A DNA stretch of 5,439 nt from Gammaproteobacteria bacterium. Lineage in GTDB: Bacteria > Pseudomonadota > Gammaproteobacteria > SZUA-21. Below, piece by piece: positions 1 to 5,416 of the stretch. Both the position numbers and the translations under genes were made by a program. How positions within the stretch are numbered: position 1 is the stretch's first letter; the number at the start of each line of letters is the position of its first letter. Location: assembly GCA_027021095.1 (NCBI GenBank), contig JALUUZ010000566.1, forward strand, positions 1 through 5,439. The letters are read 5' to 3'. Under the pieces are notes generated by a model that worked only from the letters and a program-made list of their open reading frames with translations, was not told where the DNA came from and made no database searches.

Positions 1-274
1 TGAAACGCAGAATCACTGCCTTCTGCCCTTCCTTGACTGTATAGAATCCCGAAGCCAGCCATACGACCACACCGATGATGATCAGCAGGGTAAAGCCGAA
101 CAGCCCGCCGCCACTGCCTGAATTCTTCTTTCCGGAGCCACCACCGCCGAAAAAGCCCTTGAACTTCCTCTGCATTTTCTTAAGCATTTCATCGAGGTCC
201 GGTGGGCCTTCATTCTTTTTACGCTTGCCCCACGGGTCATCGTCGCGATTTCCGCCTGGTTCGTTCCAAGCCAT
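1..274 (-). CDS. hflK: HflK, FtsH protease modulator subunit (N-terminal 91 codons, cut by window edge)
   Basis: HflK is an SPFH/band-7 inner-membrane protein. With HflC it forms the periplasmic HflKC complex around the FtsH protease and modulates its turnover of membrane proteins and of regulators such as lambda CII. The visible part starts MAWNEPGGNRDDDPWG, followed by GPPDLDEMLKKM (residues 23-34), a typical HflK N-terminus. A Gly/Lys-rich linker (about 40-57) leads to one hydrophobic segment (about 58-77, LFGFTLLIIIGVVVWLASGF) and then YTVKEGQKAVILRF, the beginning of the SPFH domain. The cytoplasmic N-terminus and single membrane anchor match the family. The start is supported by GGAGAG (279-284) four bases upstream of ATG. 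The gene follows hflX after 43 nt, as in other gammaproteobacteria, and hflC is expected beyond the edge. The frame is open to position 2 with no stop, so truncation is due only to the window. Confidence 0.95.
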   Translation of the reverse strand, partial: MAWNEPGGNRDDDPWGKRKKNEGPPDLDEMLKKMQRKFKGFFGGGGSGKKNSGSGGGLFGFTLLIIIGVVVWLASGFYTVKEGQKAVILRF

Positions 275-317
275 GTAACTCTCCAATTTCGGTAAAGGTT
301 ATTCAAGCCATGCTATT

Positions 318-1637
318 CTATGAGGCATGCCGCTGTCTCGCAAGGGATTCCGGAAGCTGGTCGACCAACTCAACCAGTTCCCCTCCGGCGCGGGTTATCG
401 CGTCGAGATCCTTGTGCGAAATACATACTAATATATTCCATCGATTGTCCTGATCCAGGCGCTCTTTTTCGACTACACCCATCGCATAAAGCTTTGCCCT
501 GATCCTGCCCCCGGCCGCCGGGAGGTTGATCCATAATTTCCTGCGGCCACCCAGAGTATGGTCCAAAACCGCCTGCTTGAGCAGATCGATTCCTTGATTT
601 TCCAGCGCCGACACCCAGACACTGACTGGCCGGCCCTGCGCGTCATATTCAACATGTGGTTCGATTTCTGTCAGGTCTATCTTGTTGAAAACCATCAATA
701 CCGGGATGCTGCCGGCCCCGATTTCCTGCAGCACCTGGTTAACCTGTTCTGTGTAAGCCTCTTTTTCCGGATCACTGGCATCCACCACATGCAACAGCAG
801 GTCCGCCTGCCGGGTTTCTTCCAATGTCGACCGAAAAGCAACCACCAGGTCATGCGGCAGATGACGGATAAAGCCTACCGTATCGCTGAGCACGATATCC
901 TGGTCTGTTGCCGCATCGAGCCGGCGAATCGTCGAATCCAGTGTCGCAAACAACTGGTCTGCAGCATAGACCGAAGCACCTGTCAGATGATTGAACAGTG
1001 TCGATTTTCCGGCGTTGGTATAGCCAACCAGGGAGACCGAACCGACCTCGGAGCGCTGCCGTGCGTTGCGGCCCAGATGACGCTGGTCCCTGACCTTTTT
1101 CAAGCGGCTGTGTAATTGCTTGATACGCTGGGTAATCAGCCGGCGGTCGGTTTCCAGCTGTGTCTCACCCGGTCCACGCAGGCCGATCCCGCCCTTCTGC
1201 CGCTCGAGGTGAGTCCAGCCACGGATCAGGCGTGTCGACAGATGCTTGAGCTGTGCCAGTTCAACCTGCAGCTTGCCCTCGAAGCTGCGCGCCCGCTGTG
1301 CAAAAATATCCAGGATCAGACCGGTACGGTCGATGACCCGGCAGTTGAGCTCACGCTCCAGGTTGCGTTCCTGTGACGGTGACAGGGTATGATTGAACAA
1401 CACCACCTCCGCACCCAGGTTCTGGACCAGCATACGGATCTCCTCGACCTTGCCTTTACCGGCAAAGGTCTTGGGATGCGCAGCATGGCGCCTGCCGTTC
1501 ACTACTGCCAAACAGGTTAGTCCTGCTGACCGGACCAGTTCCTTGAATTCAGACAAGGACTCCTGCTCTTGGTCACTGGCCAGACTCAAATGAACCAGCA
1601 CAGCACCTTCGCCATGCTTGGTGGGATGTTCAAACAT
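318..1637 (-). CDS. hflX: HflX, ribosome-associated GTPase
   Basis: HflX is a cytoplasmic translational GTPase that binds the 50S subunit and splits stalled 70S ribosomes, notably under heat stress. The 439-aa product has the family order. The N-terminal HflX domain includes HPKTFAGKGKVEEI (54-67), SPSQERNLER (86-95) and VIDRTGLILDIFAQRA (101-116). A coiled-coil linker carries the signature GGIGLRGPGETQLE (149-162). The G domain has G1 GYTNAGKST (205-213), switch I FATLDST (230-236), G3 DTVGF (252-256), G4 NKID (318-321) and G5 SAL (343-345). A C-terminal domain follows (about 365-439). All nucleotide-binding motifs are intact, and length is close to the E. coli protein (426 aa). The start MFEHP aligns with E. 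coli MFDRY, but no good Shine-Dalgarno sequence precedes it. The gene lies 72 nt after hfq and 43 nt before hflK. Despite its old name it is not part of the HflK-HflC protease complex. Confidence 0.97.
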   Translation of the reverse strand: MFEHPTKHGEGAVLVHLSLASDQEQESLSEFKELVRSAGLTCLAVVNGRRHAAHPKTFAGKGKVEEIRMLVQNLGAEVVLFNHTLSPSQERNLERELNCRVIDRTGLILDIFAQRARSFEGKLQVELAQLKHLSTRLIRGWTHLERQKGGIGLRGPGETQLETDRRLITQRIKQLHSRLKKVRDQRHLGRNARQRSEVGSVSLVGYTNAGKSTLFNHLTGASVYAADQLFATLDSTIRRLDAATDQDIVLSDTVGFIRHLPHDLVVAFRSTLEETRQADLLLHVVDASDPEKEAYTEQVNQVLQEIGAGSIPVLMVFNKIDLTEIEPHVEYDAQGRPVSVWVSALENQGIDLLKQAVLDHTLGGRRKLWINLPAAGGRIRAKLYAMGVVEKERLDQDNRWNILVCISHKDLDAITRAGGELVELVDQLPESLARQRHAS

Positions 1638-1709
1638 AGGTAGACTTTATCTGGGCTGAGTTTAAAAAACCGGCACTCGAGCACGTGGGGTCATGGTCAA
1701 GATAACCTG

Positions 1710-1970
1710 TCAATGATTTCCGGCATCACTGGACGAATGGTCGTCTGAATCACCATTGGAGTAACGTACATTACGCGCCGGCACGACAGTGGAAATGGCA
1801 TGCTTGTAAACCATCTGGCTGACACTGTTCTTCAGCAGGATCACGAATTGGTCGAACGACTCAATCTGCCCCTGCAACTTGATACCATTGACCAGGTAAA
1901 TCGATACCGGTACACGCTCTTTCCGTAGAGCATTAAGAAAGGGTTCTTGTAATGACTGCCCTTTTGCCAT
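1710..1970 (-). CDS. hfq: Hfq, RNA chaperone (Sm-like hexamer)
   Basis: Hfq forms a cytoplasmic homohexameric ring that pairs small RNAs with mRNA targets and affects RNA stability. The 86-aa product starts MAKGQSLQEPFLNALRKERV and is nearly identical to E. coli Hfq through the Sm core. Proximal-face residues Q8, D40, F42 and the Y55-K56-H57 triad are present, as are distal-face residues Y25, G29, I30, K31, Q33 and T61. The rim patch is R16-K17-R19, with K17 in place of E. coli Arg. The tail after residue 65 is short (about 21 aa) and Ser/Asp-rich, ending DSDDHSSSDAGNH; the E. coli protein has 102 aa. The ATG at 1970 was chosen over an in-frame ATG at 2039 because AAGGAGAA lies 5 bases upstream and residue 1 then matches the family exactly. 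The gene has a 336-nt leader separating it from miaA and is probably transcribed from its own promoters as well as by readthrough. Confidence 0.98.
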   Translation of the reverse strand: MAKGQSLQEPFLNALRKERVPVSIYLVNGIKLQGQIESFDQFVILLKNSVSQMVYKHAISTVVPARNVRYSNGDSDDHSSSDAGNH

Positions 1971-1975
1971 TGCCG

Positions 1976-1983
1976 TTCTCCTT
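1976..1983 (-). promoter_or_regulatory. hfq ribosome binding site preceded by an A tract
   Basis: AAGGAGAA lies five bases before the ATG at 1970 (seven from the GGAG core) and settles the hfq start. It is preceded directly by a run of eight A (1982-1989). Read as triplets, AAA AAA AGG AGA (1977-1988) fits the A-R-N pattern bound by the Hfq distal face. In E. coli, Hfq represses its own translation by binding the hfq 5' leader. The same loop here is an inference. Confidence 0.85.
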
Positions 1984-2060
1984 TTTTTTATATTATTTAC
2001 TGTAAGCTCGTTCAAAATAGCTCCTGACTCGAAAGACACAGATTCTGCCGTTAAAAATGT

Positions 2061-2088
2061 ATACTGGGGTCGATTTTACAAAATTCAA
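2061..2088 (-). promoter_or_regulatory. Candidate sigma32-type (heat-shock) promoter for hfq
   Basis: On the minus strand TTGAA (2084-2088) is followed after 14 nt by CCCCAGTAT (2061-2069). This resembles the sigma32 pattern CTTGAA, N13-17, CCCCATnTa, with mismatches at the first base of the -35 and at the T after CCCCA. Predicted initiation near 2053 would give a leader of about 83 nt. The E. coli mutL-miaA-hfq-hflA region is known to have clustered heat-shock promoters, which raises the prior. The call is from sequence only. Confidence 0.45.
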
Positions 2089-2095
2089 TTCGACC
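2068..2095. repeat. Inverted repeat across the candidate heat-shock promoter
   Basis: GGTCGA at 2068-2073 and TCGACC at 2090-2095 are perfect 6-bp arms separated by 16 bp. On the minus strand the spacer also contains ATTTT-GT-AAAAT, so a transcript from an upstream promoter could fold a 5+5-bp stem with a six-base bulge on one side. The repeat covers the -35 TTGAA and touches the CCCC of the -10. It could be an operator, an RNA hairpin, or chance in an AT-rich stretch. Confidence 0.4.
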
Positions 2096-2151
2096 TACAG
2101 ACTGTTTTCGCGATATTGCACACAACTAACGAAAATTTAATAAGAAAGTAG

Positions 2152-2179
2152 ACGATAATTTTTTTTATTTTATTCTCAA
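2152..2179 (-). promoter_or_regulatory. Candidate sigma70 promoter for hfq
   Basis: TTGAGA (2174-2179, five of six matches to TTGACA) is followed after 16 nt, nearly all A and T, by TATCGT (2152-2157, four of six matches to TATAAT). Initiation would be near 2145, about 175 nt before the hfq start. In AT-rich DNA such matches arise often, so this is a moderate candidate. Confidence 0.35.
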
Positions 2180-2231
2180 CGGCTTAGAAAAATTCCAGAA
2201 AATGTGTCATTCTCTGTAAGTTGAATCATTA

Positions 2232-2261
2232 GGCCCGTCTCCGCGTCCGGAGGCCTGGGCC
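2232..2261. other. GC-rich stem-loop between miaA and hfq
   Basis: GGCCC (2232-2236) pairs with GGGCC (2257-2261), and CTCCG (2239-2243) pairs with CGGAG (2248-2252) around a four-base loop. The two bases GT (2237-2238) can add a G-C and a G-T pair, leaving a two-base bulge. The island stands out against the strongly AT-rich DNA on both sides. No T run follows on either strand, so it is not a canonical intrinsic terminator. It could attenuate or protect RNA at the miaA 3' end, or fold near the 5' end of an hfq transcript started at 2276. It could also be a relic of a palindromic repeat. Confidence 0.6.
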
Positions 2262-2282
2262 CGGCCACACATAAATAATTCA

Positions 2283-2291
2283 ATTATAACA
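2283..2291 (-). promoter_or_regulatory. Candidate extended -10 promoter for hfq, just past the miaA stop
   Basis: TGTTATAAT (2283-2291, minus strand) contains a perfect TATAAT with the TGn extension and lies 15 nt beyond the miaA stop codon. No good -35 is seen at 16-18 nt spacing, which extended -10 promoters can do without. Initiation near 2276 would give an hfq leader of about 305 nt starting just before the GC-rich stem-loop. Confidence 0.5.
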
Positions 2292-2306
2292 CATCATGTA
2301 TTTATT

Positions 2307-3242
2307 TTAGTCACAATTCACAAATTGCCTAATCTTTTTTATGATTTCAACATCAGGTTCACCGTCCTCCAGCGCATACCGGAACGCAGTGGTTTCGTTG
2401 TTCAGCCAGGTATACTGCCTTTTCGCCAGCTGCCTGGTGGCCCGCACCGCACGCAGGCACATTTCCTGGTAATCATAGTGACCATCCAGATATTCCCAGA
2501 TCTGGCGATAACCGACACAGCGCATCGACGGCAGTTCCAGTGACAGATCACCACGTGCCCGCAGGCGTTCGACCTCGGCGACGAACCCGGCCTCGAGCAT
2601 CTGTGTAAACCTTTGTTCAATCGGCTGATTCAACCGGCTGCGCTGACGGTAGGCGACGATAAACTTCAACACCTGGTAAGGAAAATGGCTGCCCGGCTTT
2701 TCCACTTTCAGCCGGCTCAGAGGCCGGCCTGTCAACAGGTAGACCTCGAGCGCACGCTGGATCCGCTGTGGGTCGTTGGGATGAATCTTACCGGCCGATT
2801 CCGGATCGACCTCCCTCAGCTCCCGGTGCAGACCGGCCCAGCCCTGTTGCCGTGCACGCTGCGCCAGCTGCCGCCGTATTGCCGGATCGGCTGGTGGTAA
2901 TTTCGACAATCCCTGCTGCAGTGCACGAAAATACATCACTGTGCCGCCAACCAGCAACGGCACACGGTTACGCTGCAATATCCGGTCGATTGCAGTCCGT
3001 GCATCGTTGCAGAATTCAGCAACCGAATAGCACTGCGCAGGATCGAGCAGATCGACCAGGTGATGTGGCACGGCTGCCAGCGTCTGCGGATCGGGCTTGG
3101 CAGTCCCTATATCCATCGAGCGGTAAATCAAAGCCGAATCGACACTGACTATCTCACATGGCAGAACCCGGGCGATCTCCAGTGCCAGCCTGGTCTTGCC
3201 CGCGGCAGTCGGGCCGATGATAAAAATCACCTTGTTGCGCAC
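2307..3242 (-). CDS. miaA: MiaA, tRNA dimethylallyltransferase
   Basis: MiaA transfers the dimethylallyl group from DMAPP to N6 of A37 in tRNAs that read codons starting with U, giving i6A37. This is usually then methylthiolated by MiaB. The product has 311 aa (E. coli 316). It shows the P-loop GPTAAGKT (10-17), the DSALIYRSMDIGTAKP block (35-50) with the presumed catalytic Asp35, and LLVGGTVMYFRAL (96-108) with Thr101 in the active-site channel. HPNDPQRIQRALEV (154-167), SMRCVGYRQIWEYL (239-252) and RATRQLAKRQYTWL (267-280) follow. No key residue is missing. The start codon is GTG, which puts the P-loop at the expected distance. No ATG, GTG or TTG lies in frame between it and the mutL stop, and an ATG five bases upstream is out of frame. 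The ribosome binding site is weak (AGG about eight bases upstream). With only 20 nt after mutL, co-transcription and translational coupling are likely. Confidence 0.97.
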   Translation of the reverse strand: MRNKVIFIIGPTAAGKTRLALEIARVLPCEIVSVDSALIYRSMDIGTAKPDPQTLAAVPHHLVDLLDPAQCYSVAEFCNDARTAIDRILQRNRVPLLVGGTVMYFRALQQGLSKLPPADPAIRRQLAQRARQQGWAGLHRELREVDPESAGKIHPNDPQRIQRALEVYLLTGRPLSRLKVEKPGSHFPYQVLKFIVAYRQRSRLNQPIEQRFTQMLEAGFVAEVERLRARGDLSLELPSMRCVGYRQIWEYLDGHYDYQEMCLRAVRATRQLAKRQYTWLNNETTAFRYALEDGEPDVEIIKKIRQFVNCD

Positions 3243-3262
3243 TGCATCAACCTGCCTGCCAA

Positions 3263-5113
3263 TCAGCGGCCGCGATAGAACATCCGGTCCAACTCATCGA
3301 GACTGAACTGTTTCCACGTCGGCCGGCCGTGATTGCATTGGCCGGCCCGTTCGGTGCTCTCCATCGCGCGCAGCAACGCATCCATTTCGTCGATGCTCAG
3401 CCTGCGGTTGGCACGGACTGCAGCGTGGCAGGCGGCAGTGGCCAACAACTGGTTGACTGCCTGCTCAGACTTACGTGACACGCCAAACTCCATCAGTTCA
3501 TCGAGCATCTGCCGCACCAGCGACACCGTATCAGCCTGCTGCAGCAAGGCCGGCACCGCCCGGATCGATACCGACTCAGGTCCGGTACGCCGCAGTTCGA
3601 AACCAAGCTGTGAGAACAGCGCCTGGTGCGCATCCAGTGCCTCCGCCTCCAGTGCGGTGAGCTTGAACTCGGCCGGGATCAACAGCGGTTGTGAAACCAC
3701 CGAGGCATGTTCGAAGTCTTTTTTCAGGCGTTCGTAGGTGACCCGTTCGTGCGCCGCATGCATATCGACAATCACCATCCCCTGCCGGTTCTCTGCGAGG
3801 ATATAAACCCCGTGGAGCTGGCCGATCGCATGACCGAGCGGCGCTTCTGACTGCGGTGTCTCCGGGTCCGTGGCGTCCACCCCGCCGGCCTGTCGTGCGG
3901 CCGGCGCTGGCTCCGCCTGCTGCGTTCCATACAAGGCCTGGTAGTGCGGGGCCTGGTCACGCGTCGACAAGGGCAGTGTCGCGTTGATGCCGACAACGGC
4001 ACCTGCAGTACCGCCGATATCCCGCCGTGGCGCCGGGCCGGCCGTCACCGCTCCGGCAGCCGTATCGGCGTCTGCCGCTGCCAGCACCGGCTCACCGTCG
4101 GCTGCCACCGTCACGCCGGGGCCGGCCTGTTCGAGCGCTTTATGGATCGTGTGATAGACGAAATCGTGTACCCGGCGCCCGTCGCGAAAACGCACTTCAT
4201 GCTTGGCCGGATGGACGTTGACATCGACCAGTGCCGGATCGATACTCAGTTCAAGCACCAGGGCCGGGTGGCGGTCGTGATACAGGACATCCTGGTAGGC
4301 CTGGCGCACCGCGTGATTGATCAGCTTGTCGCGCACCACGCGCTGATTCACATAGAAGTACTGCATATCCTGGCGCCGGCGGCTGAAAGTCGGTAACGAG
4401 ATCCAGCCGCTGAGCGCAAGGTCATCTTCCTGGTACTGCAGAAACAAGGCATTGTCGATAAATTCCCGGCCAAGTACATCCGCGACCCGTTGATCCCGGT
4501 CGGCCCGGCTTTGCGCGCCCGGCAACGACCACACCAGCCTGCCGTTGTGTACCAGTTTAAAGCCAACCGCAAAACGGGTCAGCGCCAGGCGCTTGACCAG
4601 GTTCTCCAAGTGAGTGAACTCCGTTTTGTCGGTCTTCAGAAATTTCTTTCTGGCGGGCACATTGTAGAACAGGTTTCTGACCTCGACGACCGTACCCTGT
4701 GGCAGCGCATCCGGGATCAACTCACCTGGATCCCTGTCGACATCGATACGCCATGCATGCTCGGCTTCCGCACAGCGCGAAATCAACCGCATCTGCGACA
4801 CCGAGCCGATACTCGGCAAGGCCTCGCCACGGAACCCAAGGCTGGTAATCCGGTCCAGGTCTGACAGCTGTGCGATCTTGCTGGTGGCGTGCCGCTGTAA
4901 GGCCAGCGTCATATCCTGCGGATGAATACCGCAACCATTGTCGCTGATACGGATCAGTTGCTTGCCACCCTGTTGCAGCTGGATTTCGATTTCGGTCGCC
5001 GCCGCATCGAGGCTGTTTTCGAGCAACTCCTTGGCCACCGAAGCGGGCCGCTCGATAATCTCACCGGCGGCAATCTGGTTGACCATTTGCGATGAAAGCT
5101 GGTGAATACGCAT
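3263..5113 (-). CDS. mutL: MutL, DNA mismatch repair ATPase/endonuclease
   Basis: MutL links mismatch recognition by MutS to strand incision and excision. The 616-aa product (E. coli 615) has an N-terminal GHKL ATPase. Motif I is KELLENSLDA (28-37, with Glu29 and Asn33), motif II DNGCGI (58-63) and motif III SLGFRGEALPSIGSVS (91-106). VDVNVHPAKHEVRFRDG (296-312) carries the conserved Lys304. An Ala/Gly/Asp-rich linker (about 331-425) precedes the dimerisation domain (about 428-616). That domain contains DMHAAHERVTYE (450-461), a form of the metal-binding endonuclease motif DQHA-x2-E-x4-E, plus ACHAAVRAN (561-569), CNHGRPT (593-599) and a beta-clamp-type motif QPLLIP (475-480). E. coli MutL lacks this endonuclease motif, so this protein probably nicks DNA itself and the organism may not need MutH. 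The start is supported by AGGAAG (5119-5124) five bases before ATG. MiaA follows 20 nt downstream. Confidence 0.98.
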   Translation of the reverse strand: MRIHQLSSQMVNQIAAGEIIERPASVAKELLENSLDAAATEIEIQLQQGGKQLIRISDNGCGIHPQDMTLALQRHATSKIAQLSDLDRITSLGFRGEALPSIGSVSQMRLISRCAEAEHAWRIDVDRDPGELIPDALPQGTVVEVRNLFYNVPARKKFLKTDKTEFTHLENLVKRLALTRFAVGFKLVHNGRLVWSLPGAQSRADRDQRVADVLGREFIDNALFLQYQEDDLALSGWISLPTFSRRRQDMQYFYVNQRVVRDKLINHAVRQAYQDVLYHDRHPALVLELSIDPALVDVNVHPAKHEVRFRDGRRVHDFVYHTIHKALEQAGPGVTVAADGEPVLAAADADTAAGAVTAGPAPRRDIGGTAGAVVGINATLPLSTRDQAPHYQALYGTQQAEPAPAARQAGGVDATDPETPQSEAPLGHAIGQLHGVYILAENRQGMVIVDMHAAHERVTYERLKKDFEHASVVSQPLLIPAEFKLTALEAEALDAHQALFSQLGFELRRTGPESVSIRAVPALLQQADTVSLVRQMLDELMEFGVSRKSEQAVNQLLATAACHAAVRANRRLSIDEMDALLRAMESTERAGQCNHGRPTWKQFSLDELDRMFYRGR

Positions 5114-5154
5114 CGAGTCTTCCTATAGAATCTTCCAGGTACGGTGTAGCGCGG

Positions 5155-5209
5155 ATCATACAACAATCGTGCACCGACAACTATACAGCAAAAGAAAACC
5201 TATTGGCAG
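5155..5209 (-). promoter_or_regulatory. Possible mutL promoter region
   Basis: Two -10-like hexamers face mutL: TATGAT (5155-5160), and TATAGT (5180-5185) with a poor -35, CTGCCA (5204-5209), at 18 nt spacing. TATGAT has only TTGTCG (5175-5180) upstream, at a spacing of 14 nt that is too short. Neither is strong. A promoter is expected here if mutL starts a transcription unit, but the site cannot be fixed. Confidence 0.25.
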
Positions 5210-5245
5210 GCTGAAGTCTGTCTTGAAGTCAAAAAAACCGACAGA

Positions 5246-5374
5246 GCGAAAGCCAGCCAGGGCGTGCCATGGCGCCGCCGCAGTAGAAGGGTGGTGAGAA
5301 AGGTGGGCCAGCCCGCATTTCTTACCACCGTTCGTCGCGAGACGGTGCAAGGGTGCGGCATGGGTGGCTTTCGC
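5246..5374. repeat. 10-bp inverted repeats bracketing the large hairpin
   Basis: GCGAAAGCCA (5246-5255) is matched by its exact reverse complement TGGCTTTCGC (5365-5374). The pair brackets the 40-nt hairpin at 5290-5329. A second pair, GTCGCGA (5334-5340) and TCGCGAC (5371-5377), overlaps the right arm. The pairing does not extend on either side of the 10 bp. This may be part of a compound palindromic element, or a coincidence. Confidence 0.4.
5283..5329. repeat. GTAG-headed long hairpin, REP-like
   Basis: GTAG (5283-5286) is followed three bases later by an imperfect palindrome at 5290-5329. GGTGGTGAGAAA (5290-5301) pairs with TTTCTTACCACC (5318-5329) at 12 positions including one G-T. After one mismatch, GTGGGC (5303-5308) pairs with GCCCGC (5311-5316), again with one G-T. 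A GTAG tetranucleotide before a palindrome is the hallmark of REP elements mobilised by RAYT (REP-associated Y1) transposases. No T run follows on either strand, so this is unlikely to be a terminator. The assignment rests on form only; copy number in the genome is unknown. Confidence 0.6.
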
Positions 5375-5395
5375 GACCGAGGAGCGCGCAGGCAA

Positions 5396-5416
5396 GTAGG
5401 GTGCGTTGTACGCACC
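5396..5416. repeat. Second GTAG-headed short hairpin, REP-like
   Basis: GTAG (5396-5399) runs directly into GGTGCGT (5400-5406), a TGT loop, and ACGCACC (5410-5416), a perfect 7-bp stem. It has the same head and orientation as the element 113 nt to its left but a different stem. GTAGGGTGCG-type palindromes of this sort are common between genes in many gammaproteobacteria. The copy may continue or pair with another beyond the window edge. Confidence 0.6.

Noticed and set aside
558..1115. Plus-strand frame of 185 aa inside hflX, and similar long frames opposite mutL and miaA
   Set aside because: They are antisense shadows of well-identified genes, with no family resemblance.
1664..1690. Terminator between hfq and hflX (six T after a GC-rich stretch)
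   Set aside because: CACGTG and CTCGAG are each self-complementary but leave no loop, and no stable stem ends next to the T run.
1685..1713. Perfect TTGACA with 17-nt spacing at the end of hfq, as an hflX promoter, or TTGA with CCCCACGT as a heat-shock promoter
   Set aside because: The -10 position reads CCCCAC, unlike TATAAT, and the TTGA-to-CCCC spacing of 19 nt is too long for a sigma32 site.
1987..2015. TTGAAC-N17-TATAAA promoter match just before hfq
   Set aside because: Initiation would fall on the Shine-Dalgarno sequence, leaving a leader too short to keep it intact. The match is probably a by-product of the A/T-rich tract.
1710..2039. Longer Hfq of 109 aa starting at 2039
   Set aside because: The 23 extra residues match nothing in Hfq, and the strong AAGGAGAA site and universal MAKGQSLQ start place initiation at 1970.
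5217..5245. Hairpin TCTGTC/GACAGA with seven A/T as a terminator for an upstream gene
   Set aside because: The arms are short and A/T-containing, the T run lies in the loop rather than after the stem, and no upstream gene is visible.
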